Origin: Vibrionales bacterium SWAT-3 | GTDB lineage: Bacteria; Pseudomonadota; Gammaproteobacteria; Enterobacterales; Vibrionaceae | DNA length: 64,000 nt | Direction of reading: 5' to 3' | Assembly (NCBI GenBank): GCA_000169995.1 | Contig: AAZW01000027.1 | Location: forward strand, 1-64,000 | Part shown: positions 9,108-17,764 of the stretch, piece by piece | Layout of the letters: the number at the start of each line of letters is the position of its first letter | Numbering within the stretch: the first letter of the stretch is position 1 | Notes under the pieces: model-generated | Told to the model about the DNA's origin: nothing | Seen by the model: the letters and a program-made list of their open reading frames with translations, nothing else | Databases searched by the model: none | Made by a program: the position numbers and the translations under genes

Positions 9108-9121
9108 TTGACATATGTCAA
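9108..9121. promoter_or_regulatory. Perfect 14-bp palindrome TTGACATATGTCAA, candidate MocR operator
   Basis: It lies between the MocR regulator (start 9021) and the divergent catabolic genes. A one-mismatch version (TTGGCATATGTCAA) occurs inside the downstream oxygenase remnant near 9528. The position suits autoregulation plus control of the divergent genes. Binding by the MocR protein is inferred only from position. Confidence 0.4.
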
Positions 9122-9282
9122 TGAGGGTGATTAAACTAAAAGGGTTGTAGTTGATATTACTCAGTGCTGTTTATAACAATATAGAATCAGGCTTAAGTAA
9201 TGCTAAACGAAATGGTAGAAACACTTAAAAAGCAAAGTGTCCAAGAAGTACATGTGTCATATGAATCTGAAAATAAACAAAA

Positions 9283-9979
9283 AGTGCATTCAGTAACTTG
9301 CGTTTTGCAAAGGACAGTGAATGGCTTAATGTCAAAGAGTGGCTTGGGAGCGTAGTTAAACACAGCCTTAGTGGTGAAATAGTGAATGCTATTCGGGAGT
9401 CTAAGTCAGATGACGACCTGTGCGCTTTGATTATCCGCGGTTTACCTATTGATAGCAGTTTGTGCGCGACACCCTACAACGGTTATGTCATACCATCAAA
9501 AATCCCTTTAGCTAGCGCCATTTATATTGGCATATGTCAATTTGAGCAAATTGAACCTGTGTCATACGAAAATGAAAATTAAGGATTCTTATTTAGTCAT
9601 GTGGTACTTGCACTCAATGCTTTTAATGATAATTCATCTCATGGTCCCACTTTTACCTTTGGCCATCATGTTAATAATCCAGACCTATCACTAGCATGTG
9701 GACCCGTGATAAGGAAAACACCACTCCTCTTACTGAGAGTGCCGTAGCAGCATTAGTTATGCTCGAAGCTCAGCTACAAAACGAGCCGTTAAAACAATAC
9801 GTGGTATATCAGCCAGGTGATTTATTGCTAATTAAAAATCAACGGCTTCTTCACAGTCGTGAAGGTTTTTAATCTAGGTTAGATGACGCAGACCGATGGT
9901 TAGCTCGCATGTTTGGGATGAGTAGGTTAGAGCGTATCGTTCCAGCCTTCCCAGACTTTGAACATATTGGAAAAGATTA
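9283..9979 (+). pseudogene. Decayed TauD/TfdA-family (AsnO-like) Fe(II)/2-oxoglutarate oxygenase
   Basis: The N-terminal part (9283-9582) reads KEWLGSVV...LIIRGLPID...IPSKIPL, like the start of clavaminate-synthase/AsnO-type oxygenases, and stops at 9582. The C-terminal part (about 9695-9979) reads YQPGDLLLIKNQRLLHSREGF, then an in-frame TAA, then SRLDDADRWLARMFG. This is the conserved distal His/Arg region of the family. The middle part with the HxD iron motif is missing or scrambled, and the two ends are in different frames. The gene is therefore non-functional. Its substrate would probably have been an amino acid or related compound, linked to the neighbouring dehydrogenase and exporter. 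Confidence 0.75.
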
Positions 9980-9990
9980 AGGAAAATAAA

Positions 9991-10863
9991 ATGGAATCAA
10001 ACAACGTCGCTTTTATTGGTTTAGGTGTCATGGGTTTTCCAATGGCGGGTCATCTTGCGAAAGCAGGTTACAAGACCAAAGTGTTTAATCGTACAGAACA
10101 TAAAGCAAAACAATGGGCTCAAGAATTTTCCGGTGAATACCAGGCAACCCCTCGGTTAGCTGCGACAAACAGTGACATTGTGTTTTTATGCGTGGGGAAT
10201 GATGACGATGTAAGGAGTGTTGTATATGGCGAGGACGGAGTTCTCGCAAGCATGGTTCCAGGCTCTGTTTTGGTTGATCACACGACAACATCTGCAGAGC
10301 TTGCAGAAGAATTATCCAAAGTTTGTAAGGAAAAGAACATTTCATTTATTGATGCTCCAGTATCAGGTGGTCAGTCTGGAGCTGAAAATGCAGCTCTTAC
10401 AATTATGTGTGGTGGTGAACAAACGGTTTTTGATCGCGTAGAGCCCGTGATGAAAAGTTATGGTAAGCAATCGACTTTAATGGGCAAAAATGGCCAAGGA
10501 CAACGCAGTAAGATGGTCAATCAAATCTGTATTGCAGGCGTATTGAAAGGACTAAGCGAAGGTCTCCTTCTGGCAAAAAAAGCAGGTCTAAATACAAACC
10601 AGTTAGTTGATGTATTAAAGCATGGTGCGGCTGGTTCATGGCAAATGGAGAACAGAGCAGTAACTATGTCGCAAGATAAGTTCGATTTTGGTTTTGCAAT
10701 TGACTGGATGCACAAAGATCTAAGCATTTGCCTAAATGAAGCAAATAAGATGGGTGTTGAGCTTCCGTTAACAGAAAAAGTAGACAGCGAATATCAGTCT
10801 TTACAGCAACAAGGTTTTGGTCGCATGGATACTTCTGTGCTTTTCAAAATCTACGATCGATAA
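9991..10863 (+). CDS. NAD(P)-dependent beta-hydroxyacid dehydrogenase (3-hydroxyisobutyrate dehydrogenase family)
   Basis: About 290 residues, the usual length. The N-terminal Rossmann fold has GLGVMG (residues about 9-14). The substrate motif DAPVSGG and the family's catalytic Lys region (RSKMVNQ) follow, then the helical C-terminal domain. I place the start at ATG 9991, preceded by AAGGAAAAT; the frame is open to a TTG at 9958, but that part overlaps the oxygenase remnant. It oxidises a beta-hydroxy acid to a semialdehyde or keto acid; the substrate is unknown. It precedes a TauE-type exporter by 21 bp, so the two are probably cotranscribed. Confidence 0.9.
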   Translation: MESNNVAFIGLGVMGFPMAGHLAKAGYKTKVFNRTEHKAKQWAQEFSGEYQATPRLAATNSDIVFLCVGNDDDVRSVVYGEDGVLASMVPGSVLVDHTTTSAELAEELSKVCKEKNISFIDAPVSGGQSGAENAALTIMCGGEQTVFDRVEPVMKSYGKQSTLMGKNGQGQRSKMVNQICIAGVLKGLSEGLLLAKKAGLNTNQLVDVLKHGAAGSWQMENRAVTMSQDKFDFGFAIDWMHKDLSICLNEANKMGVELPLTEKVDSEYQSLQQQGFGRMDTSVLFKIYDR

Positions 10864-10884
10864 CTTCGACAGGAATTTTTCAAT

Positions 10885-11628
10885 ATGGAACTCTTTGGTA
10901 ACGATATTACACTTTTTATACTAATAGCATTAATGGTATCGGCCTTTGCGGCCGGTTTCATTGACGCAGTTGCAGGGGGGGGAGGATTAATCTTGGTTCC
11001 ATCCTTTATCCTTGCTGGATTGCCACCTCAATTAGCTCTTGGACAAGAAAAAATTGTCAGTACATTAGGTACGGTTGCGGCAATACGTAATTTTATACGA
11101 AATAAAAAAGTAATTTGGACTGCCGTGGCAACAGGTATCCCGGCGGGCCTGATCGGTGCGTACGCGGGTGCACAAGCTATTCTCTACTTTGATCCCGATA
11201 CTATAGGTAAAATCATTCTCTTTATGCTCCCTTTCGGAATAATTTTATCGTTTATTCCGAAGAAGAATCGCAGTGAAGACAACTCATCTCCAATTAATAA
11301 AACAATTATTTTATTTGGCGTACCCACTGCTGTATTTGTAATTGGTTTCTATGATGGATTTTTTGGCCCTGGTACCGGTAGCTTTTTAATTCTGGCTTTG
11401 CACTACTTACTTAGGTTCGATTTAGTTTCAGCATCAGCGACTTCAAAGTTGTTTAACTTTTCCTCTAACATCGGGGCTTTAATTGCCTTCATGATTGCAG
11501 GTAACATATTGTATATGCTGGCAATTCCTTTAGTAGCAATGAATTTATTAGGGAATCATGTTGGTAGCTCATCAGCTATGAAGTATGGCGAGAAACTAAT
11601 TCAAGACCCTGTAAATAATTCTGTGTAA
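10885..11628 (+). CDS. TauE/SafE-family membrane transporter, C-terminus cut by IS256
   Basis: A polytopic inner-membrane protein of the TauE/SafE (DUF81) family, with glycine-rich motifs AGFIDAVAGGGGLILVPS and FFGPGTGSF in its two repeat halves. These exporters move sulfonates or small organic anions. The reading frame leaves the gene at GEKLIQDP and ends in residues encoded by the IS256 terminus, so the stop codon is IS-derived. The last transmembrane helix usually found after this Lys-Leu-Ile segment is missing. It is probably impaired. It follows the dehydrogenase gene and likely shares its transcript. Confidence 0.85.
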   Translation: MELFGNDITLFILIALMVSAFAAGFIDAVAGGGGLILVPSFILAGLPPQLALGQEKIVSTLGTVAAIRNFIRNKKVIWTAVATGIPAGLIGAYAGAQAILYFDPDTIGKIILFMLPFGIILSFIPKKNRSEDNSSPINKTIILFGVPTAVFVIGFYDGFFGPGTGSFLILALHYLLRFDLVSASATSKLFNFSSNIGALIAFMIAGNILYMLAIPLVAMNLLGNHVGSSSAMKYGEKLIQDPVNNSV

Positions 11629-12897
11629 CTGTCGGGGTTACATATATTCAGTTAATCGGTCTTCGAACATAATCATAAAGCGGTTCAGGGCTTGTCGCCA
11701 GTTTCTAATTGGCATCGTCCATCTTTTGGAGGCATCCTGGATCGCTAAGAAGATCACCTTCCTTGCCGACTCATCAGTCGGGAACAGCTTACGCTTTTTA
11801 ATCGCCTTTCTAATAACACTATTAAGTGATTCTATGGCATTAGTCGTATAAATTGCTCGCCTAATATCTTCTGGGTAGTTGAAGAGCGTATTCAGGTTAG
11901 CCCAGTGAGCTGTCCAAGAGCGGCTGATCTGAGGGTATTTGTCATCCCATTTATCTGAAAACTGCTCTAGCGCTAGCAAGGCTTCATCTTCTGTCTTCGA
12001 TTGATAGATCTTCTTAAGATCGGCAGTCACAGATTTATAATCTTTCCAAGGTACATACCTAACTGAGTTTCTCACCATATGGACGATACAGAGCTGGATT
12101 TGAGTATTCGGGAATGCGGCATTAATGGCATCAGGAAAGCCCTTCAGACCATCGACACATGCAATGAGAATGTCTTTTACTCCGCGGTTTTGTAGCTCTG
12201 TTAGCACAGCAAGCCAGAACTTGGCACCTTCCGTCTCTGACAGCCACATGCCAAGCAGTTCTTTTTGACCCTCCATGTTCACGCCTAGCGCAAGATAAAC
12301 AGCTTTGTTGATGACTTGTTTATCTTGCCTGATTTTAACGACAATGCAGTCGAGATAAACGATTGGATAGACCTCATCTAGTGGGCGAGATTGCCATTCA
12401 ACAACCTGCTCTAGAACAGAGTCTGTCACCTTAGATATGAGGGTTGGTGAGACATCCGCATCGTACATTTCCTTGAATGTGGCTACGATTTCTCGGGTAG
12501 TCATGCCTTTAGCATAGAGGCTTAAGATTTTGTCATCCATCGACTGGAAGCGAGTTTGGTGCTTGCGAACCAGCTTTGGTTCAAAGCTTGACTCACGGTC
12601 ACGAGGAACGTCTATCGGCACTTCACCATCATCAGTGATAATTGACTTGCTGGTATACCCATTACGTGAGTTGGAGCTGGGTTTTGGGGAGTGTTTTTCG
12701 TAGCCAAGGTGCTCATCAAGCTCAACATTCAATGCTGTCTCAACAGTCACCTTGGTTAACATTTTGCGGAAGTCATCAAGATCAGATTCTGTCTTAATTG
12801 ATTTAGCTGCTTCACGAGCAAAAGCTTCAAGTGCTTTCTTATCCATACTATCCATCCTTAGCCTTTAAGGCTTAAGTCTAGACAGTTACACAGAATT
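11617..12897 (-). mobile_element. IS256-family insertion sequence
   Basis: About 1.28 kb with 17-bp inverted ends (AATTCTGTGTAACTGTC at the left, its complement at the right) around one transposase gene. No 8-9 bp target duplication is visible (GTAAAT before, TAGGAC after). This suggests a deletion or recombination beside the element after insertion. The left end truncates the TauE gene. Confidence 0.85.
11638..12855 (-). CDS. IS256-family transposase
   Basis: A 405-residue Mutator/IS256-type DDE transposase: Asp in VYLDCIVVK, Asp in ACVDGLKGFPDAI with the conserved following CIVHMVRNS, and Glu in TTNAIESLNS. It appears intact and full length. Confidence 0.95.
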   Translation of the reverse strand: MDSMDKKALEAFAREAAKSIKTESDLDDFRKMLTKVTVETALNVELDEHLGYEKHSPKPSSNSRNGYTSKSIITDDGEVPIDVPRDRESSFEPKLVRKHQTRFQSMDDKILSLYAKGMTTREIVATFKEMYDADVSPTLISKVTDSVLEQVVEWQSRPLDEVYPIVYLDCIVVKIRQDKQVINKAVYLALGVNMEGQKELLGMWLSETEGAKFWLAVLTELQNRGVKDILIACVDGLKGFPDAINAAFPNTQIQLCIVHMVRNSVRYVPWKDYKSVTADLKKIYQSKTEDEALLALEQFSDKWDDKYPQISRSWTAHWANLNTLFNYPEDIRRAIYTTNAIESLNSVIRKAIKKRKLFPTDESARKVIFLAIQDASKRWTMPIRNWRQALNRFMIMFEDRLTEYM

Positions 12898-13303
12898 TAG
12901 GACAGTCTCTAATTCAACGAACCATTTCAGTATCACTCAGCCTACTGATGATTTCGTTGGGTTATAAATTCCTGTTCTAGAAATTAACCACAAACTTTAT
13001 ACGATAGAACTCTCATTCAATGCGGATGAGAGTTCTAGTATTAATCTACTATTATATGGTCAACTATAAGAAAGACCTGTTACAGACTGAACCTGAATTC
13101 GACCCACTTCTTCTCAGAAGGAAACACTCATGCATCATGGGATTATGGGCGGAAACTCGATGCTGTTAAAGTAAACATCACTGTGTCTGTCTACTACGTG
13201 TATCATGACTGCGCTGCCTAGAAAGTTGCATTTTTCAACCGCGACTATGGATCTTCCCATATCTGAAGCTTTACGATTATCTTTTTCAACACGTTCAAAT
13301 TTC
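12898..13303. other. Intergenic stretch with a perfect hairpin
   Basis: About 400 bp. TAGAACTCTCAT (13005-13016) and its exact complement (13026-13037) form a 12-bp stem with a 9-base loop but no T-run, so its role is unclear. A minus-strand frame (13135-13380) reads plausibly near its end (VEKCNFLGSAVMIHVVDRHSD) but has no good start and overlaps the lipoprotein gene. It may be the remnant of a gene damaged when IS256 arrived. Confidence 0.4.
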
Positions 13304-13639
13304 TTAATTCGCAGGCAGCACCACTGCTGATGCTTCTTCAGACTCTTCTTTGCCTTCAACTTGTTCAGCAACCCAATCAATCGTCTTGGTTAGATAAAGC
13401 TTATTGGTTTCGGTATCACACCAGCGCTTTGACAGACCTCTGCGGTTAAATTCGCTGCCAATAGCGGCCAGTGTTTGATTACTCGGCCTTCCATAATACA
13501 AGGTGTCGCACAGTTGTAGGTTCGACATCGACTGCGGGTATGAATTAACTGACGAAGAGTTCATGCTTAACGCTTTCGACTGGTTGTGAGTGCAGCCTGT
13601 TAGGCTTAAGAAGAACAGAAGTGCTACGGTTTTTTTCAT
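13304..13639 (-). CDS. Small lipoprotein, unknown function
   Basis: 111 residues with a type II signal peptide (MKKTVALLFFLSLTGC, lipobox LTGC), so the mature protein would be lipid-anchored at Cys16. The mature part has two Cys (LQLCDTLYYG and KRWCDTETN) that could form a disulfide. The motif of a short domain with L-C-D and G-R-P resembles small Vibrio surface lipoproteins, but I cannot name a family. It stands alone. Confidence 0.7.
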   Translation of the reverse strand: MKKTVALLFFLSLTGCTHNQSKALSMNSSSVNSYPQSMSNLQLCDTLYYGRPSNQTLAAIGSEFNRRGLSKRWCDTETNKLYLTKTIDWVAEQVEGKEESEEASAVVLPAN

Positions 13640-13887
13640 TATATCTCTAGAAGGGTAGCCTATGGTTGGTGAGAATTATTGGCATGATTCAGCCATTCAT
13701 TTGTCAATCTTTCGCCAAGTACCAGCGTAACAAGACCTCGCTCTCAATTTGAAAGCATTATCCCGAGCTTTGAATCTAAAGCTAAAAACAGTATTACCGA
13801 CCAAAAGCGCAATTTTGTACAAAAGCTAAAAGAGCCTATAGAGTAGACTGATAAGTCGTTCGATAATTAACAGGCTTGGGAATTGTT

Positions 13888-14721
13888 ATGGAGAACAAGA
13901 AACGTTCTAAAGAAAAGGTCGAATATAAAATCGCTGAGGAGCTCGGAGGTATTGAAATCCTTAATGCTGAGTACGAAAAGCAGAACTTCTCACGTCATAG
14001 TCATGAGGGTTACACGCTTGGGGTTATAGAGCAGGGCGCTCAACGTTTCTATCGCACAGGTGGTCATCATATCGCTCCCCAAGACGCCATTATTCTAGTC
14101 AATGCCGATGAGGTACATAGCGGTCATTCGGCAACGGAAGGCGGGTGGGCTTATCGTGCGATGTATCCGCTCCCAGAGCAACTGGCCAAAATTACTCAAG
14201 AACTAAACCTTCCTAATTATGGCGCCCCTTATTTCCCTAGGGCGGTTGTTGAAGACCCTGAACTCGCCAATCAATTGAGGCTGGTGTTTAATGCGATTGA
14301 TGAATCGGATAATCGACTGCTCCGTGAAACCTTGATGTATGGGATGTTGGTTAAGCTGATTAGTCGACATGGCAAGTCGAGCCTCAAACCTCAGTTGGAT
14401 AGTAAAACCCAGCGCCAGCTTGTTCTGGTTAAAGAGTTCTTAGATGATTTTCCGCAGGCCGATGTCTCTTTGGAAGAGTTGTCGAAATTGGCGGCTTTAA
14501 GCCCATTTCATTTAGTTCGATCATTCCAGAAAGAGTTTGGCCTCCCTCCTCATGCGTATCAGATCCAGTCTCGTTTGAGGCTTTCTCGCAAGCTGTTGAA
14601 GCAAGGGCATACCATTTCAGATACTGCCCAAGAGTGTGGTTTTCACGACCAAAGCCATTTTCATCGACACTTTAAAAAGGCCAATGGCTACACGCCGGGG
14701 CAATACATTAAGATGCTTTGA
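13888..14721 (+). CDS. AraC-family regulator with cupin sensor domain, upstream of azlCD
   Basis: About 277 residues: an N-terminal cupin-type ligand domain (HSHEGYTLGVIEQGAQRF) and a C-terminal double HTH (LSKLAALSPFHLVRSFQKEFGL and ISDTAQECGFHDQSHFHRHFKK). I choose ATG 13888 rather than the upstream TTG. It lies about 100 bp upstream of azlC on the same strand, the common arrangement in which this type of regulator controls a branched-chain amino acid exporter pair. Confidence 0.9.
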   Translation: MENKKRSKEKVEYKIAEELGGIEILNAEYEKQNFSRHSHEGYTLGVIEQGAQRFYRTGGHHIAPQDAIILVNADEVHSGHSATEGGWAYRAMYPLPEQLAKITQELNLPNYGAPYFPRAVVEDPELANQLRLVFNAIDESDNRLLRETLMYGMLVKLISRHGKSSLKPQLDSKTQRQLVLVKEFLDDFPQADVSLEELSKLAALSPFHLVRSFQKEFGLPPHAYQIQSRLRLSRKLLKQGHTISDTAQECGFHDQSHFHRHFKKANGYTPGQYIKML

Positions 14722-14825
14722 GCGTAGGCGAAAAATACGGTCGCTTAATCGAGCAAGTTTGTACAATCGAATCCACTCCGGTGTTTTTACATTGAATAGC
14801 CAATGTGAAGAGAGAAAAGAATAAT

Positions 14826-15553
14826 ATGGATAATCAAAAGATGGATAGGCGAACACAGCTGTGGAAGGGCGTTTTAGCGGGCATGCCTCTGAGTATCGCC
14901 GTGATACCGTGGGGAATCTTAGCTGGTTCATACGCGATTGATGCTGGATTGAATCAACTGCAAGCACAAGCAATGTCAGCGATTTTGTTTGCTGGCTCCG
15001 CACAGCTGGTCGCGGCAGGCATGTATAAAGCGGGCATTGGCCTTGGCACTATGTTGCTGACCACACTGTTTATCACCTCAAGACACTTTTTATACAGTGT
15101 GTCGATGCGCGACAAAATCAGTCACCTTCCTGCTCGTTGGCGCTTATTGCTTGGTTTTTGGTTAACGGATGAGCTGTTTGCGATTTGTAGTGGCAGTCTC
15201 AGCAAGAGTTTAATCGTTGGTATGCTGCGGGTGTTGGCGGCGGTTTTTATCTGGTTTGGAATATCGCGAGCTTCGTTGGCATTGTCGCTGGGAGCCAAAT
15301 CCCATCCCTCAATGAAATTGGCCTCGACTTTGCGGTCGCCGCGACTTTCATTGCGTTGGTATTCCCGTTAATCAGAACACTGCCTGTTGTGGTGTGCGTG
15401 TTGGTTTCATTGGTGACTTCGGTTGCTATGTCGGTGAAAAACGTTGAAGGCGGGCTAATGATTGCAGCAATTGCTGGCATGTTAGCGGGCTTTTTCAGTG
15501 AGTCATTTCAAGAGCGCAATAACGGCAAAAAGCCAATCATGGAAGGGAAATAG
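14826..15553 (+). pseudogene. azlC: AzlC-family permease, single frameshift
   Basis: The large subunit of a branched-chain amino acid (and azaleucine) exporter, a polytopic membrane protein. The first frame gives typical AzlC sequence (GILAGSYAIDAGLNQLQAQAMS, ITSRHFLYSVSMR, LLGFWLTDELFA) up to about 15220. It then becomes nonsense, while the next frame continues correctly (FYLVWNIASFVGIVAG, VFPLIRTLPVVV) to 15553. One missing base in the G-rich stretch near 15220-15240 explains it. Either the gene is broken or the sequence has an error. The start is ATG 14826, and azlD follows after 2 bp. Confidence 0.85.
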
Positions 15554-15555
15554 AG

Positions 15556-15885
15556 ATGATCTGGTTAACGATATTACTGATGACAGCGATTGTGTTTTTT
15601 AGCCGATACTTATTTCTTGAGCCAGCGATCCCGCTTCGACTTAATCAAACGGCGCGACGTTTATTGCGCTATTCCAGCCCAGCGGTGCTTACTGCGATCT
15701 GGGGGCCGATTGTGTTTGCACCGGAACAAACATTTTGGCCAAGTTTTGAAAACCCGTATTTAATCGGGGCGCTTGTGACAGGTTTGCTGATATGGAAAAC
15801 AGCTAACGTGCTGCTAACCATTGGTGTCAGTATGGCGGTGTTTTTGTTCTACAACCTTGTCGCGATTGATTTCCTTTTTTATTAA
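15556..15885 (+). CDS. azlD: AzlD-family small exporter subunit
   Basis: 109 residues, about four hydrophobic segments, with RRLLRYSSPAVLTAIWGP typical of AzlD. It partners AzlC in exporting branched-chain amino acids across the inner membrane. It starts 2 bp after azlC, so it would depend on azlC translation, which is frameshifted here. Confidence 0.88.
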   Translation: MIWLTILLMTAIVFFSRYLFLEPAIPLRLNQTARRLLRYSSPAVLTAIWGPIVFAPEQTFWPSFENPYLIGALVTGLLIWKTANVLLTIGVSMAVFLFYNLVAIDFLFY

Positions 15886-16202
15886 TACGCAGCTCAATTG
15901 ATACGGTGTGTCGTGGCATTAGTTATCCTCGTTTCAGGTGTATGAGTAATTACTTGAAACGAGTGCTCTTAGGCTCTAGTTCTCTTGTAGCTCTTTTATT
16001 TAAAAGCGCTCTGTTCCTCTCTTAGTCTTCTTCATATCTCTTTAATAAACTCCTTATATTTAAATGCAATCGAGTTTATATTATTTGTACCGTTTAATTC
16101 GTTTACTTATGGATTGAAAGTGAGTAAATTTGCAAATAATTCAATGTGTTGAGATGTTTTATAAGATATTTTATCTGTTTTGCAAAGCTAAAGGGCCTCA
16201 AA
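15886..16202. other. Intergenic stretch with terminator-like hairpin
   Basis: CTCGTTTCA (15928-15936) pairs with TGAAACGAG (15955-15963), about 40 bp after azlD, without a strong T-run; it may end the azlCD transcript. The rest is AT-rich and presumably holds the promoter of the DUF2059 gene. Confidence 0.45.
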
Positions 16203-16694
16203 ATGTACAGATTTTTCGCAATTTTATTTCTACTCGTACCGCTGCAATTGTCAGCGGCACAAGATAATAGGCAAACCTTGATAAAAGAGCTTCTTCAGAT
16301 CATGGATGTCGATTCCACGTTGGATGCGGTATACGTTCAAATGGATAGCATGATGGCTAAAATGTCTAAAGATCTAGAGGTTTCGGAGTCAGAACAAGCT
16401 ATCTTTGATGATTACTATCAAAGTATGAACGAATTGATGAAAGAGGAGGTCAGTTGGCAAAAACTAGAGCCCGGAATTGTAACGATTTACAGCAATCAAT
16501 TCACTGAAGAAGAGCTCGGTGCAATGATCGATTTCTACAAAACAGAACATGGAAAAAGTATTCTGAAAAAGATGCCAACCGTGACGACAGAGTCAATAAG
16601 CATGACTCAGTCGTTAATGCAACAAGTCCTTCCTAAAGTTCAAAAGTTAACGACCAAACTAAAGCAAGACCTTGAAGCTCATAGAGGTTCCTGA
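16203..16694 (+). CDS. DUF2059 periplasmic protein
   Basis: 163 residues with an N-terminal signal peptide (MYRFFAILFLLVPLQLSAA). The mature part is all-helical and contains the DUF2059 pattern (FTEEELGAMIDFYKTEHGKSILKKMP). Function is unknown; members are exported. I use ATG 16203 because the signal peptide starts there and AAAGGG precedes it; the frame is open to an upstream ATG at 16146. Confidence 0.85.
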   Translation: MYRFFAILFLLVPLQLSAAQDNRQTLIKELLQIMDVDSTLDAVYVQMDSMMAKMSKDLEVSESEQAIFDDYYQSMNELMKEEVSWQKLEPGIVTIYSNQFTEEELGAMIDFYKTEHGKSILKKMPTVTTESISMTQSLMQQVLPKVQKLTTKLKQDLEAHRGS

Positions 16695-16879
16695 TCAGAA
16701 GCTATCAGGTTTGTGATTTGAAATAACGCTCTATACTTGGTCGATAACGTAGGTATTCTTAAAACACACGCTGTATTTCATGCAATGATTTATGTGTTTC
16801 AAGCTTAATCAGGCATAATTACTACCCCACAGCTGAATTATTTTAGGTGTGGGTATTTAGGCTTTGGTAAGGAGTTAAT

Positions 16880-17662
16880 TTGGCTAAGAAATATTATGTG
16901 GTTTGGAAAGGCCGTAAACCGGGTATCTTTACCACTTGGAATGAGTGTAAAGCGCAAGTTGATGGTTTTGCGGGCGCGAGATATAAATCGTTTCCAACAC
17001 TGGGAGAAGCTGAATCTGCCTTTGGTGGTAGCTCGTCTTTTACTACTAAAGCTGCCTCTGGCTCTAAGTCTGCATTTCCGAAGTCCAGTGGTGTAAACAA
17101 GTCAAAGACTCCACCTCTTTCTCAGCAGCAAATTACTGACATGCCATTTGATATTAAAATCTTTACTGATGGTGCCTGTGAGCCTAACCCAGGCGAAGCG
17201 GGAACGGGTTTAGCGGTTTATTTGAAGAATGATCTCACTGAACTATGGTATGGCTTGTACCAACCGATGGGGACTAACAATACTGCTGAGCTACAAGGTT
17301 TAGAACAAGCCTTTATTCTCGCGAAAGAGAAGCTGAAAGCTGGGCTGTCTGTTGCGATTTATAGCGACTCAAAATATTCGATAGACTGCATCACTAAGTG
17401 GGCATCAGGTTGGGAGAAAAAGGGCTGGACTAAGTCTGGTGGCGAGATAAAAAACCTCGATATCATTAAAGCTGCTTATGCCCTTTACCAAGAGCTCGCT
17501 TCTCAAATCACTATCTACCACGTAAACGGTCACGTTGGTATTGAGGGCAATGAGCTTGCTGACCGAATGTCTATTGTGGCGATCTCTTCGAAAGAGCAAG
17601 ATTTGAGTCGTTACACCGAAACGGACGATCTTGCAGAGATATTAGCGCTACGTGCGGGTTAA
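16880..17662 (+). CDS. Ribonuclease HI with N-terminal viroplasmin-like domain
   Basis: 260 residues. The N-terminus (AKKYYVVWKGRKPGIFTTWNECKAQVDGF) is the caulimovirus viroplasmin/RNase H N-terminal domain that binds RNA-DNA hybrids. The catalytic RNase HI domain carries Asp in IFTDGACEPNPG, Glu in NNTAELQGL, Asp in IYSDSKYSID and the late HVGIEGNELAD motif. It degrades RNA in hybrids in the cytoplasm. It starts at TTG, with AAGGAG 5 bases upstream, an unusual start with a strong ribosome site. A terminator follows. Confidence 0.93.
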   Translation: MAKKYYVVWKGRKPGIFTTWNECKAQVDGFAGARYKSFPTLGEAESAFGGSSSFTTKAASGSKSAFPKSSGVNKSKTPPLSQQQITDMPFDIKIFTDGACEPNPGEAGTGLAVYLKNDLTELWYGLYQPMGTNNTAELQGLEQAFILAKEKLKAGLSVAIYSDSKYSIDCITKWASGWEKKGWTKSGGEIKNLDIIKAAYALYQELASQITIYHVNGHVGIEGNELADRMSIVAISSKEQDLSRYTETDDLAEILALRAG

Positions 17663-17694
17663 CAAGAACTGCTCGTGAGAGCACGACCTGTCTG

Positions 17695-17737
17695 AAGCGT
17701 TACCGCTTTGAGCTATGTAACGCTTTGTTTTATTTTC
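17695..17737 (+). terminator. Rho-independent terminator after RNase HI gene
   Basis: AAGCGTTAC (17695-17703) pairs with GTAACGCTT (17717-17725), followed by TTGTTTTATTTT. Confidence 0.85.
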
Positions 17738-17764
17738 CATTCTACTCGAAAGTTTTAGCTGGCA

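Noticed and set aside
13135..13380. 81-aa minus-strand frame
   Set aside because: No ribosome site and it overlaps the lipoprotein gene on the same strand; kept only as a possible remnant within the intergenic entry.
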